Positions 56,096 through 64,000 of a DNA stretch of 64,000 bases are shown here, piece after piece (the first letter of the stretch is position 1; each line of letters opens with the position of its first letter). Both the position numbers and the translations under genes were made by a program. Where the stretch lies: assembly GCF_042433915.1 (NCBI RefSeq), contig NZ_JBHLUN010000010.1, positions 62,001 to 126,000 of the forward strand. Direction: 5' to 3'. This stretch comes from Roseomonas elaeocarpi (GTDB taxonomy: Bacteria > Pseudomonadota > Alphaproteobacteria > Acetobacterales > Acetobacteraceae). Below the pieces are notes generated by a model. The model saw only the letters and a list, made by a program, of their open reading frames with translations, was not told the DNA's origin and searched no databases.

Positions 56096-56629
56096 TCAGC
56101 TGCGCTTCACGCCGACCAGGTAGCGATTGTTTTCTTCCCACACTTCGATGCTGAGCCGGATTTCACGACCGCTGCGCAGCGTGGCCACGGCGGTGCACCA
56201 GCGTCGAACCTTCGTTGCACGAAGCTGGCCCGGTGTCGCCAGCTGAACAATTTCCTCGGAGGTTCCGGAGCCGACGGTGCTGTTGAAGGCCGTGACAACG
56301 GCTGCTCTCACCGGCGCCGCGTCGCAGCGGGGAAAATGCGGGCTGATGGCATCAAGGTAGTTCCAGCCGTCGACCAGAAGCATCACCAGAACCGCGGCCA
56401 CGGTCACGCCACCGGCCCACTCCAGCAACCTGTCCTGCTTCTCCCTGTCGGGCGGGTGCTTCCTTGAGAAAAGCAGCATCAGCAGGAGCGGCGGCAGCAC
56501 CGCAACGCCGATGGCCATGGCCAGTGCCGGGCGGCCGCGTGCCCTGGCTGCCAGGAACCCGGCGCAGAACCAAAGTGCCAACAGCGTCGCCACGACAAAG
56601 GGGCTGAGCGTGGAAACCATGGTTTTCAC
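56096..56629 (-). CDS. Membrane protein of unknown function (177 aa)
   Basis: Three hydrophobic segments (residues about 7-27, 36-54 and 72-88) are followed by a soluble C-terminal domain of about 85 residues that has two Cys and a WEENNRYLVGVKR end. GTG 56629 overlaps the stop of the 45-codon ORF upstream as GTGA; ATG 56620 is an alternative. GC content is visibly lower than in neighbouring genes, suggesting later acquisition. Family unknown. Confidence 0.65.
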   Translation of the reverse strand: MKTMVSTLSPFVVATLLALWFCAGFLAARARGRPALAMAIGVAVLPPLLLMLLFSRKHPPDREKQDRLLEWAGGVTVAAVLVMLLVDGWNYLDAISPHFPRCDAAPVRAAVVTAFNSTVGSGTSEEIVQLATPGQLRATKVRRWCTAVATLRSGREIRLSIEVWEENNRYLVGVKRS

Positions 56630-56763
56630 CCAGCCCCCGACATCCGGAGCTGACTTTGACCCGTAAGCCTGCTCTTGAGCAGGGTGCCGAAGTGCCGATC
56701 AGACGATGGGTCGGCCATCCGGGCCGTTACGAAGGAGCCGAGCAGCTCCTTTAGGCTGTGCAT
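56626..56763 (-). CDS. Possible 45-residue ORF coupled to the membrane protein
   Basis: ATG 56763 opens a 45-codon hydrophilic frame (MHSLKELLGSFVTARM...) whose TGA overlaps the GTG of the next gene. The coupling is suggestive and the composition is protein-like, but there is no clear ribosome site. It may also be the remnant of a larger gene. Confidence 0.3.
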   Translation of the reverse strand: MHSLKELLGSFVTARMADPSSDRHFGTLLKSRLTGQSQLRMSGAG

Positions 56764-56804
56764 CCCCACGGCCGGCGGATCCCTCAGCAGGACGCTGGCC
56801 AGCA

Positions 56805-57131
56805 CTAGGCCTCGTCGGAAAACGAGACCTCGGACCCGCGCGCCAGTGCCGACACCACCTTCATGCGATACCCGGCCGGCGTCGTGCAGTAGGCCCGCAT
56901 CGTCCGGGCGCCGTCCGCCTGGTTGTTGTCGTTGAAGCCGAAGACCATCTCGCCGCCTTCCGCCCAGCCGCGGGCGACGGCGGCTTCGAGCTCGGCCAGG
57001 ATCGGCTCGTCCGGCACGGGACCCGCCGAGGTGCTGTGCGTGAACCAGAGCTCCCGCCACTCCCCCAGCGGCGGGAGCCAGTCGAGCACGCGCCTGGACG
57101 CGGCGGGAAGATCAACGGGGAAGTCGGCCAT
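56805..57131 (-). CDS. Hypothetical protein (108 aa)
   Basis: A 108-residue soluble protein, MADFPVDLPAASRRVLDWLPP..., with conserved-looking GEMVFGFNDNNQADGARTMRAYCTTPAGYRM and a short acidic end. Mixed alpha/beta composition, one Cys, no signal peptide. The frame is open far upstream, but that part is Arg/Pro-rich shadow. It is divergent from the Rieske oxygenase gene. Family not recognised. Confidence 0.6.
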   Translation of the reverse strand: MADFPVDLPAASRRVLDWLPPLGEWRELWFTHSTSAGPVPDEPILAELEAAVARGWAEGGEMVFGFNDNNQADGARTMRAYCTTPAGYRMKVVSALARGSEVSFSDEA

Positions 57132-57403
57132 CGCGCCGAAGCCTATCCCGTGGCGCGGCTGACGGCGAGTTACCGAAGCGCCCGTCGGCCGGGTGGCCGG
57201 CGCCGCGCAACAGGACGCCGCCACCTCCGGCCTCCGGTGGATCGCACGCCTCGGCCGCGGCGCGCCGGGCCGTCGGTTGCTTTCCGGCAACCCGGAGCAA
57301 TCGGGCCTCACGCCCGCCGCCCGATCCGTGCCAGTCTGCCTGCCGGTCTGACGGCGAAGTGCGGAAATACCCCGCGCCCCGCAGCCGCGGGGGTTAAGGG
57401 TAC

Positions 57404-58495
57404 ATGGATCAACTCGTATCGGCCTCCAGGAACGTGCAGACCGGGCGTGACCCGGAACGGGACCTGCGCCGCGTCGGCGTGAACCGCGACCACTGGTACC
57501 CGCTGGCCTGGTCCACCGAGCTGAAGCCCGGCAAGTCGTTGGCCGTAAAGTTCGCGGGCGATCCGATCGTGCTGGTGCGGCCCAAGGAAGGGCCCGTCTT
57601 CGCGCTGGAGGACCGCTGCGCCCACCGCCAGGTGCCGCTGAGCAAGGGGTTGGTGGAGGGCTGCGCCATCCGCTGCGGTTATCACGGCTGGGCCTATAAT
57701 CAGGCTGGCCAGTGCACGGACGTGCCCTACCTCGGCAAGGGCAAGCTGCCCAATGGCGTTCGCGCCTATCCCTGCCGCGAGTTGGAAGGGCTGATCCTGG
57801 TGTTTCCCGGCGATCCCGCCCTGGCGGAGGTCGTGCCGCTGCCGGCACTCGGCTCCGTCGCCAACGCAGCCTACAAGACGCGGCGCTTCGGGCGCGAGGT
57901 CGGCTGCCACTACAGCTTCATGCACGAGAACCTGATGGACATGAACCATCAGTTCCTGCACCGCAAGCAGATGGGCAACATGGTTCCGCGCTACATGGGC
58001 GGCGCCAAGGGCGAGGATTTCGTCGAGGCGCGCTACACCTTCTCGCGCGCCAGCGGCAAGCAGCCCTGGGGCGAGGCCGCGATCTTCGGCGAGCGCCGTT
58101 CCGCCGGAACCAACGCACCCACCGCGCACAAGGACCTGATGACGATCCGGACGGAATACCCGTACCAGACGCTGCGGATCGCGACCGGGGATGAGGCTCC
58201 GGTCATGGACCTCTGGATCTCCTACGTGCCCGTCGATGCGGAGCAGCGGCGCAACCGCACCTTCGGCCTGCTCTCGATCAAGCGCCCGAAGATCCCCGGG
58301 CTGCTGGAAGCGGGCTGGCCGATCCTGATCGTCTTCACCGAGCGCATCTTCAAGGAAGACCGCGAGATCGTGGAGCTGGAGCAGGCGGCGCATGACGCGC
58401 AAGGGACGGACTGGAACCAGGAGGTGTTCCCGGTCATCCGCAACCTGCGAACGCTGCTGCGGGAATGCGGGGGCGCGTCGCTGGAAGCGGCGTGA
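57404..58495 (+). CDS. Rieske-type aromatic ring-hydroxylating oxygenase, alpha subunit
   Basis: A 363-residue oxygenase. The Rieske [2Fe-2S] motif is CAHRQVPLS...CGYHGW (residues about 72-97). The mononuclear iron site is ENLMDMNHQFLH near 178-189, giving two His with a nearby Asp. This architecture is shared by vanillate and phenoxybenzoate demethylases and by Rieske enzymes acting on lipids or choline. No reductase or ferredoxin gene lies beside it, so it must use a distant partner. AAGGG precedes ATG 57404. Confidence 0.88.
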   Translation: MDQLVSASRNVQTGRDPERDLRRVGVNRDHWYPLAWSTELKPGKSLAVKFAGDPIVLVRPKEGPVFALEDRCAHRQVPLSKGLVEGCAIRCGYHGWAYNQAGQCTDVPYLGKGKLPNGVRAYPCRELEGLILVFPGDPALAEVVPLPALGSVANAAYKTRRFGREVGCHYSFMHENLMDMNHQFLHRKQMGNMVPRYMGGAKGEDFVEARYTFSRASGKQPWGEAAIFGERRSAGTNAPTAHKDLMTIRTEYPYQTLRIATGDEAPVMDLWISYVPVDAEQRRNRTFGLLSIKRPKIPGLLEAGWPILIVFTERIFKEDREIVELEQAAHDAQGTDWNQEVFPVIRNLRTLLRECGGASLEAA

Positions 58496-58560
58496 CGCGG
58501 GGTCGGGCGGGAGAAGCCCGGCCGGCAAAACTGCGGGCTGAGAACCCTCCGCCAGAGACA

Positions 58561-58590
58561 GCCCAGCCCAGCCCAGCCCAGCCCAGCCCA
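58561..58590 (+). repeat. Pentanucleotide tandem repeat (GCCCA)6
   Basis: Six perfect copies of GCCCA in the 262-bp gap between the oxygenase and phosphatase genes, with partial units at both ends. A simple repeat of this kind can change in copy number by slippage. It lies about 170 bp upstream of the phosphatase start. Confidence 0.9.
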
Positions 58591-58757
58591 GAAAGGCGGG
58601 CTGGAAGAGTCGGGCGCGGAAGGTCCCGGCCTGGCAGCATCCGGTATGGAACCTCATCGTCCCGGGCACCTGCCCTGCTGAACGGGATGCCGGGGCCGGA
58701 CACCCGCGGCGCCCTGCCCGCTTGCCCCGCAGCACCCGCCCGGCCATATCCGCCGCC

Positions 58758-59432
58758 GTGCCTGACACCGTGCTTTCCCGCGACACCACCAGCCCCGCCG
58801 GGCGCCGCGCCACCTGGGCCGACAGCCTCCTGCGCGACCACGCCGTGCTGCGCACCGGTTGGCGCAACTGGGGCGTGGTGGCGCCGGGGCGGCTGTACCG
58901 CTCCAACCATCCCCAGCCCTGGCAGCTGCGGCAGGCCGCCGCGCGCTTCGGGCTACGGAGCGTGGTGAACCTGCGCGGGCACCGGGCGAGCTGCGGCTCC
59001 GACGCCCTGTCGCGCGAGGCGGCGGCGGCGCTCGGCCTGCACCACTACGACGCGCCCTTCGAGAGCCGCGGCGCGCCGCACAAGGACCGCATCCTGCGGC
59101 TGGCGGAGCTCTTCACCCATATCGAGGAGCCGGTGCTGATCCACTGCAAGTCCGGCGCCGACCGCACCGGCCTCGCCGCCGGGCTGTGGCTGCTGCTCGA
59201 GGGGCGCCCGGTGGCCGAGGCGCAAGCGCAGCTCTCGCTGCGCTGGGGGCACGTGGCCGCCAGCAAGACCGGCATCCTCGACGCCTTCTTCCGCCTCTAC
59301 GCCGCCGAGGGGCGCGGCAAGCCCTTCCTCGACTGGGTGCGCGAGGATTACGACGAGGCGGCCCTGCGGCGGAGCTTCACCTCCCGTCCCTGGGCCGACC
59401 GACTGGTGGACGGCATCCTCCGGCGGGAGTAA
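58758..59432 (+). CDS. Tyrosine/dual-specificity protein phosphatase family protein
   Basis: A 224-residue protein with the cysteine phosphatase P-loop HCKSGADRTG at about residues 131-140 and an upstream VVNLRGHR block. These belong to the DUF1111/Siw14-like, plant- and fungi-like atypical DSP group common in alphaproteobacteria. Acidic general acid candidates lie in the HYDAPFESRG region. GTG 58758 is preferred; the frame is open to TTG 58722. Substrate may be phosphoprotein or inositol phosphate. Confidence 0.85.
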   Translation: MPDTVLSRDTTSPAGRRATWADSLLRDHAVLRTGWRNWGVVAPGRLYRSNHPQPWQLRQAAARFGLRSVVNLRGHRASCGSDALSREAAAALGLHHYDAPFESRGAPHKDRILRLAELFTHIEEPVLIHCKSGADRTGLAAGLWLLLEGRPVAEAQAQLSLRWGHVAASKTGILDAFFRLYAAEGRGKPFLDWVREDYDEAALRRSFTSRPWADRLVDGILRRE

Positions 59433-59519
59433 GCCGCCCGCCCACCGGGCTGCCCGCCCGGCCTCTTTCCTGGCCGGACTGTTCCGACCGATCCTCCTCC
59501 GGATGGCACAGGAGCCGCG

Positions 59520-60722
59520 ATGCACCCGTTCCAGGCTTACTGCCAAGACGCCCTTGCCCGCATGAAGGCCGAGGGCCGCTACCGCACCTTCGCCGAGCTG
59601 GTGAAGTCGCGCCGCGGCTTCCCGCGCTACACCACGCCCGAGGGGCGCGAGGTCGTGGTGTGGTCGTCCAACGACTATCTCGGCCTCGGCGGCTCCGACA
59701 TCCTGGCCCGCGCGGCGCAGGAGGCCATCGAGGAGCACGGCGTCGGCTCCGGCGGCACGCGCAACATTTCCGGCAACACGCCCTTTCACACCGCGCTGGA
59801 GCGGGAGCTGGCGGCGCTGCATCAGAAGCCGGCGGCGCTGGTCTTCACCTCCGGCTACGTCGCCAACCAGGCCGCGCTGGGCACGATCCTGGCCAGCATG
59901 GACGGCAACTGGCAGGTCTTCTCCGACGAGAAGAACCACAACAGCATGATCGTGGGCATGAAGGGCGCCCGCAAGGCGATCTGGCGCCACAACGACGCCG
60001 CCCACCTCGACGCGCTGCTCTCCGCCGCCGACCCGGCGGTGAGCAAGCTGGTGGCCTTCGAATCCGTGTATTCCATGGACGGCGACATCGCGCCGATCGC
60101 CGAGATCATCGCGGTGGCAAAGCGCCACGGGGCGCTGACCTACCTCGACGAGGTCCACGCCGTCGGCATGTACGGCCCGCACGGCGCCGGGGTGGCGGAG
60201 CGTGACGGCGTTCTCGACGGCATCGACATCGTGCAGGGCACGCTGGGCAAGGCCTTCGGCTGCCACGGCGGCTACGTCGCCGGCGACGCCGCGGTGATCG
60301 ACTGGCTGCGCTCGGCGGCGGCGGGCTTCATCTTCACCACCTCCATGCCGCCCGCCATCGCGGCGGCCGCGCTGGCCTCCGTCCGCCACGTCCGCGGGGC
60401 GCACGACCTGCGCGCCCGCCACGCGGAACGCGCGGCCCGCCTGAAATCCGCCTTCCGCGAGGCCGGCGTCGCCATCCTGCCCTCCACCAGCCACATCGTG
60501 CCCGTGCCGGTGGGCGAGGCCGCGCTGTGCCGCGAGGTCAGCCGCCGCCTCTTCGACGCGCACGGGATCTACGCCACGCCGATCAACTACCCCACCGTGC
60601 CGCGCGGCACCGAACGCCTGCGCTTCACGCCGACGCCGCTGCACGGGGATGCCGAGATGGACCAGGCCGTGGCCGCCGTGGCGCAGGTGCTGCGGGATGT
60701 GCGGGGGGTTGCTGCGGCCTGA
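59520..60722 (+). CDS. hemA: 5-aminolevulinate synthase
   Basis: A 400-residue PLP enzyme that condenses glycine with succinyl-CoA, the first step of the C4 heme pathway. Family motifs: SSNDYLGLG (residues about 49-57), GSGGTRNISG (about 78-87), DEKNHNSMI, LDEVHAVGMYG and the PLP lysine in GTLGKAFGCHGGY (about 240-252). The C4 type is characteristic of alphaproteobacteria. AGGAG precedes the ATG by 6 bp. Confidence 0.96.
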   Translation: MHPFQAYCQDALARMKAEGRYRTFAELVKSRRGFPRYTTPEGREVVVWSSNDYLGLGGSDILARAAQEAIEEHGVGSGGTRNISGNTPFHTALERELAALHQKPAALVFTSGYVANQAALGTILASMDGNWQVFSDEKNHNSMIVGMKGARKAIWRHNDAAHLDALLSAADPAVSKLVAFESVYSMDGDIAPIAEIIAVAKRHGALTYLDEVHAVGMYGPHGAGVAERDGVLDGIDIVQGTLGKAFGCHGGYVAGDAAVIDWLRSAAAGFIFTTSMPPAIAAAALASVRHVRGAHDLRARHAERAARLKSAFREAGVAILPSTSHIVPVPVGEAALCREVSRRLFDAHGIYATPINYPTVPRGTERLRFTPTPLHGDAEMDQAVAAVAQVLRDVRGVAAA

Positions 60723-60740
60723 GGGCGTTGTGCCGTGGCC

Positions 60741-61008
60741 AGGGAGGGGGAGAAGGTGTTCTCCCCCTCCCCGGACCCCTCCGCCCTCATCTTCTTCCGG
60801 GACGCTGCCGCGGGAACGTGGCTGACGCCGTGCGCTCCGGCTCATCGAGCCGGAGCGAGGGACGCCGCAGCCTGCGCTGAACAGCAGTCTTGTTCATTTC
60901 AGCAGCACCGGCGGCGCCGTATCGCGACCGGCCTCCACCCACCGCGCGGCAGCACTCCCAGAAAAAAGATGAGAGGGGGTCCGGGGGAGAGAATTCTTTC
61001 TCTCCCTC
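60741..61008. mobile_element. MITE-like or REP-type element with imperfect inverted ends
   Basis: The left end (60743-60815) and the right end (60950-61008) are imperfect inverted copies of about 65 bp. Each is tipped with its own palindrome: left GGAGGGGGAGAA (60743-60754) pairs with TTCTCCCCCTCC (60759-60770), right GGGAGAGAA/TTTCTCTCCC-type. The core carries a perfect 11-bp stem with a 3-nt loop, CGCTCCGGCTC (60833-60843) and GAGCCGGAGCG (60847-60857). No transposase frame. It fills the gap between hemA and the FAD oxidoreductase. Confidence 0.6.
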
Positions 61009-61153
61009 GGCTCCACGCCCGCCGCCACGCAGCCCAGAGCCCCTCCCCGCGCGGGCCGGAACCACCGGAAAAGGCTGCAAACCGTTCCCGGACGGCCTAT
61101 CTAGCCCACCAATCCCATCCTCGTGATTTTCCGCCGGACCCTGCCCGCCCGCC

Positions 61154-62791
61154 ATGCTGCGCCTGACCGAGCTGCGACTGCCGATCGACCACCCGCCCGA
61201 GGCGCTGCGCCCCGCCATCTTGCGGCGGCTGCGGCTGCGTGAGGGGGAGCTGGTGGACTTCACCATTGCGCGGCGCGGCTATGACGCGCGCAAGAAGAAC
61301 CTGATCCAGTTCGTCTACACCCTGGACCTGGAGCTGCGGGACGAGGCCTCGGTACGCGGACGCAACCCGGGCGACCGCAACCTCGGAACCGCACCCGACA
61401 CCGGCTACCGCCACGTCGCCCGCGCGCCGGAGGGGTTCCGCAACCGCCCCGTGGTGATCGGTGCGGGGCCGTGCGGGCTGACGGCCGGGCTGATCCTGGC
61501 GCAGATGGGCTTTCGCCCGATCATCCTGGAGCGCGGCAAGGTGGTGCGGGAGCGCACCAAGGACACCTGGGCGCTGTGGCGCCGCTCCGTGCTGACGCCC
61601 GAGAGCAACGTGCAGTTTGGCGAGGGCGGGGCCGGTACCTTCTCGGACGGCAAGCTGTGGAGCGGCATCAAGGACCCGCAGCACCTCGGCCGCAAGGTGA
61701 TGGAGGAGTTCGTCAAGGCCGGCGCGCCGGAGGAAATCCTCTACGTGTCGAAGCCGCATATCGGCACCTTCCGCCTCGTTTCCATGGTGGAGCACATGCG
61801 CCGCACGGTGGAGAAACTGGGCGGCGAGTACCGCTTTGGCGCGCGGGTCGAGGGGCTGGACGTCGAGACCGGCGCCGACGGCACGCGGCGGATGCGTGGG
61901 CTGCACCTGGCCGAGGGCGAGTACCTCGCGGCCGATCACGTCGTGCTGGCGATCGGCCACAGCGCCCGCGACACCTTCGCGGCGCTGGAGCGCGATGGCG
62001 TCTTCCTGGAGGCCAAGCCCTTCTCGATCGGCGTCCGGATCGAGCATCCGCAATCGTTGATCGATCGCGCCCGGCTGGGGCCGCATGCCGGCAACCCGTT
62101 GCTCGGCGCGGCGGACTACAAGCTGGTGCACCACGCCACCAACGGTCGGGCGGTGTATTCCTTCTGCATGTGCCCCGGCGGCACGGTGGTCGCCGCGGCC
62201 TCGGAACCCGGGCGGCTGGTGACCAACGGGATGAGCCAGTATTCCCGCGCCGAGCGGAACGCCAATGCGGGCATCGTGGTCAGCATCTCGCCCGAGGATT
62301 ACCCCGGCGGCCCGCTGGCCGGCATCGAATTCCAGCGCCACTGGGAAGAGCGCGCCTTCGTGGCCGGCGGCGGAACCTACGCCGCGCCGGCGCAGCGCGT
62401 GGGCGACTTCCTGGCGGGACGGGCAAGCACGGAACTCGGCCAGGTGGTGCCCAGCTATAAGCCCGGCGTGACGCCCACCGACCTCGCCACCTGCCTGCCG
62501 GACTTCGCCGTGGCCGCGATCCGTGAGGCGCTGCCGCAATTCGACCGGCAGATCCGTGGCTTCGCCATGGCGGACGCGGTGATGACGGGGGTGGAGACGC
62601 GGACCTCCTCGCCGCTGCGGATCACGCGCGGGGATGATTTTCAGAGCCTGAACACGGTGGGGCTGTTCCCGGCCGGGGAAGGTGCGGGCTACGCGGGGGG
62701 GATTCTGTCGGCCGGGGTGGATGGGATCCGGGTGGCGGAGGCGGTGGGGATCGCGATGCTGGGGGCGCAGCAGCTGCAACCCGCCAGCTAG
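61154..62791 (+). CDS. FAD-dependent oxidoreductase (COG2509-like)
   Basis: A 545-residue flavoprotein. After an N-terminal domain of about 100 residues, the dinucleotide-binding GAGPCGLTAGL lies at about 104-114, followed by FGEGGAGTFSDGKL, HVVLAIGHSARDTF and a C-terminal GLFPAGEGAGYAGGI that closes the FAD site. This is the pattern of COG2509 uncharacterised dehydrogenases. Substrate is unknown. ATG 61154 is supported by the gene end of the repeat element upstream, not by a strong ribosome site. Confidence 0.88.
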   Translation: MLRLTELRLPIDHPPEALRPAILRRLRLREGELVDFTIARRGYDARKKNLIQFVYTLDLELRDEASVRGRNPGDRNLGTAPDTGYRHVARAPEGFRNRPVVIGAGPCGLTAGLILAQMGFRPIILERGKVVRERTKDTWALWRRSVLTPESNVQFGEGGAGTFSDGKLWSGIKDPQHLGRKVMEEFVKAGAPEEILYVSKPHIGTFRLVSMVEHMRRTVEKLGGEYRFGARVEGLDVETGADGTRRMRGLHLAEGEYLAADHVVLAIGHSARDTFAALERDGVFLEAKPFSIGVRIEHPQSLIDRARLGPHAGNPLLGAADYKLVHHATNGRAVYSFCMCPGGTVVAAASEPGRLVTNGMSQYSRAERNANAGIVVSISPEDYPGGPLAGIEFQRHWEERAFVAGGGTYAAPAQRVGDFLAGRASTELGQVVPSYKPGVTPTDLATCLPDFAVAAIREALPQFDRQIRGFAMADAVMTGVETRTSSPLRITRGDDFQSLNTVGLFPAGEGAGYAGGILSAGVDGIRVAEAVGIAMLGAQQLQPAS

Positions 62792-62840
62792 CGGGCAGCC
62801 GAGGTCCCGCCCTCCATAGGGTGCGTCCGGGTCGTCGGAC

Positions 62841-64000
62841 TTACCCGTCCTTCCCCACCCCCCAGAACACCGGCACCGTGGTCGCCCGCACGCCCTGGAC
62901 GTTGCTCCGGAAGGCCGCGCGGCTGCGGAACTGCCCGGCCGGGATATAGGGCACCACCTCGTAGGCGCGACGCTGGATCGCCTCGATCAGCCCCTGGCGC
63001 TTGGCCGCGTCGCCTTCTTCCCACCAGGCGCGGCGCAGCTCCTCGAGCTTGGTGTCGCAGGGCCAGCCCGTCAGCCCGCCCTCGCAGGGAGTGGCGAGGT
63101 ACAGGCTCACCAGCGGGTCGCCGCCGTCCAAGACATTGCCCACGGTGACGAACAGGTTCCAGCCCCCCTGCTCCACCGGCTCACGCTTGTTGCGCCGGGC
63201 GGTGACGGTGGCGAAGTCGGTGGCCACCGTGTCCATGTTCAGCCCGATCTTCCCGAAGGCCTCCGTCAGCACCGTGGTCGCGGCGTGGTTCACGGCCAGG
63301 TCGGTGCTGTCCAGGAACACCACCTTGCGCCCGTCATAGCCGCTCTCGCGCAGCAGCTGCCGCGCGCGGTCGAAGTCGGGCTTCTCCAGCCCTTCCGCCC
63401 CCGCATTCGTCGCCAGCGGCGTGCCGCAATAGAAGAAGGCCGCGCAGTAATCCACGCGGTCGGCCGCGGGCACGCCGGCGGCATCGAGGATCGCGCGCTG
63501 GTCCACTGCGTGCAGCAGCGCCTGCCTGGCGCGCGGGTCGTTGAAGGGCGGCTGCGTGTGGTTCATCCGCACCCAGACCTGCGAGCCGATCGGGTCGATC
63601 GGCGCCAGTTTGATGTTGCTGTCGGCCTCCAGCAGCGGGATCAGGTCGGGCGGCGGCAGTTCCCAGAAGTCGATCTCCCCGGCCTGAAGTGCCGCCGCCG
63701 CCGTGGCGGGGTCGGGCATCGACAGCCACTCGATCCGGTCCACCCCCGCGACCTTGCCGCCGGCGAGGCCGTCCGGCGCCTCGTCGCGCGGGTGGTAGTT
63801 CGGGTTGCGCCGGTACACCGCGCGGTCACCCGGGCGCCACTTGTCGGCCTCGAAGATAAAGGGGCCGGAGCCGGTGGCGTCGGTGATCTGCGTGGTGGCG
63901 GGGGTCTGCGCGATGCGCTCGGGCATCACGAACAGGGCGCTGGCGGTGGGGCGGGCCAGCGCCTGCTCCACCAGCGCGAAGGGGCGCTTGAGGGTCAGCG
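62841..64000 (-). CDS. Peptide/nickel-type ABC transporter substrate-binding protein, 5' end outside the window
   Basis: The C-terminal 386 residues of a family 5 solute-binding protein; the reading frame runs off the window at 64000, so the signal peptide and start are missing. Visible family blocks are GSGPFIFEADKWRPGDRAVY, AALQAGEIDFWELPP, HTQPPFNDPRARQALLHAVD and a C-terminal PYIPAGQFRSRAAFR. Ligand unknown. The frame continues in phase from base 63998, and the apparent internal start at 63971 is not a true start. Confidence 0.92.
   Translation of the reverse strand, partial: LTLKRPFALVEQALARPTASALFVMPERIAQTPATTQITDATGSGPFIFEADKWRPGDRAVYRRNPNYHPRDEAPDGLAGGKVAGVDRIEWLSMPDPATAAAALQAGEIDFWELPPPDLIPLLEADSNIKLAPIDPIGSQVWVRMNHTQPPFNDPRARQALLHAVDQRAILDAAGVPAADRVDYCAAFFYCGTPLATNAGAEGLEKPDFDRARQLLRESGYDGRKVVFLDSTDLAVNHAATTVLTEAFGKIGLNMDTVATDFATVTARRNKREPVEQGGWNLFVTVGNVLDGGDPLVSLYLATPCEGGLTGWPCDTKLEELRRAWWEEGDAAKRQGLIEAIQRRAYEVVPYIPAGQFRSRAAFRSNVQGVRATTVPVFWGVGKDG

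Noticed and set aside
61097..62779. 560-codon minus-strand frame opposite the FAD oxidoreductase
   Set aside because: His/Arg/Gln-rich shadow without motifs, opposite a flavoprotein with intact nucleotide-binding sites.

Overview
The window is high-GC (roughly 70%) bacterial chromosome. Family content points to an alphaproteobacterium of the Acetobacteraceae (Roseomonas-like): a cytochrome bc1 operon, ALA-synthase-type hemA, a COG1565/MidA (NDUFAF7-type) methyltransferase, DUF4169, a phasin, short ATGA/GTGA-coupled operons and many Gly/Ala-rich small proteins. The taxonomic call is an inference from gene content. I found no rRNA, tRNA, CRISPR array, transposase or phage gene.

Layout. (1) 1-8560: an OprB-type porin with an unusual in-frame N-terminal extension, a lipoprotein, a cupin, then the tightly coupled hldD-lgt-midA-pgeF operon and divergent ubiK. 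(2) 8999-12151: one large extracellular-type protein with FG-GAP/VCBS, Ig-like and DUF4214 domains. (3) 12481-16393: ybjN-proC, a TetR/COQ9-like regulator, a phasin, DUF4169, a dienelactone hydrolase and a 53-residue membrane protein. (4) 16563-28543: a selenium island. selD lies on the plus strand. A compact minus-strand run reads fdoG-fdoH-fdoI-fdhE-selA-(Sel1-repeat ORF)-selB-(126-residue ORF). fdoG has an in-frame UGA at 27950-27952, in the context expected for selenocysteine, with a SECIS-like hairpin 14 nt downstream. selC was not found.

(5) 28913-38779: a sugar-acid catabolic cluster. It holds UxaA-, UxaB- and LgoD-like enzymes, a polar-amino-acid-type ABC transporter with two paralogous binding proteins, and two GntR-type regulators that each appear to carry two winged-helix domains. 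The enzyme set fits L-galactonate -> D-tagaturonate -> D-altronate -> 2-keto-3-deoxygluconate, which is inferred. (6) 38828-44170: a GNAT enzyme, MTA phosphorylase, petABC (bc1 complex) and divergent hemF. (7) 44353-53111: a carbohydrate ABC transporter with three Gfo/Idh/MocA oxidoreductases and a TetR regulator, with a perfect 12-bp palindrome ahead of the transporter. (8) 53151-56035: two tiny disordered proteins and a GTGA-coupled phospholipid operon (CDP-alcohol transferase, CdsA, PlsC). (9) 56096-64000: a lower-GC stretch of small unknown genes, a Rieske oxygenase, a protein phosphatase, hemA, a repeat element with imperfect inverted ends, a FAD oxidoreductase, and the 3' part of a peptide-type binding protein cut by the window edge.

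The most interesting parts are the self-contained selenium/formate dehydrogenase island with two uncharacterised passengers, the porin fusion, the double-HTH regulator pair, the nested inverted-repeat element at 60741-61008, and two facing intrinsic terminators packed between convergent genes at 49205-49286.
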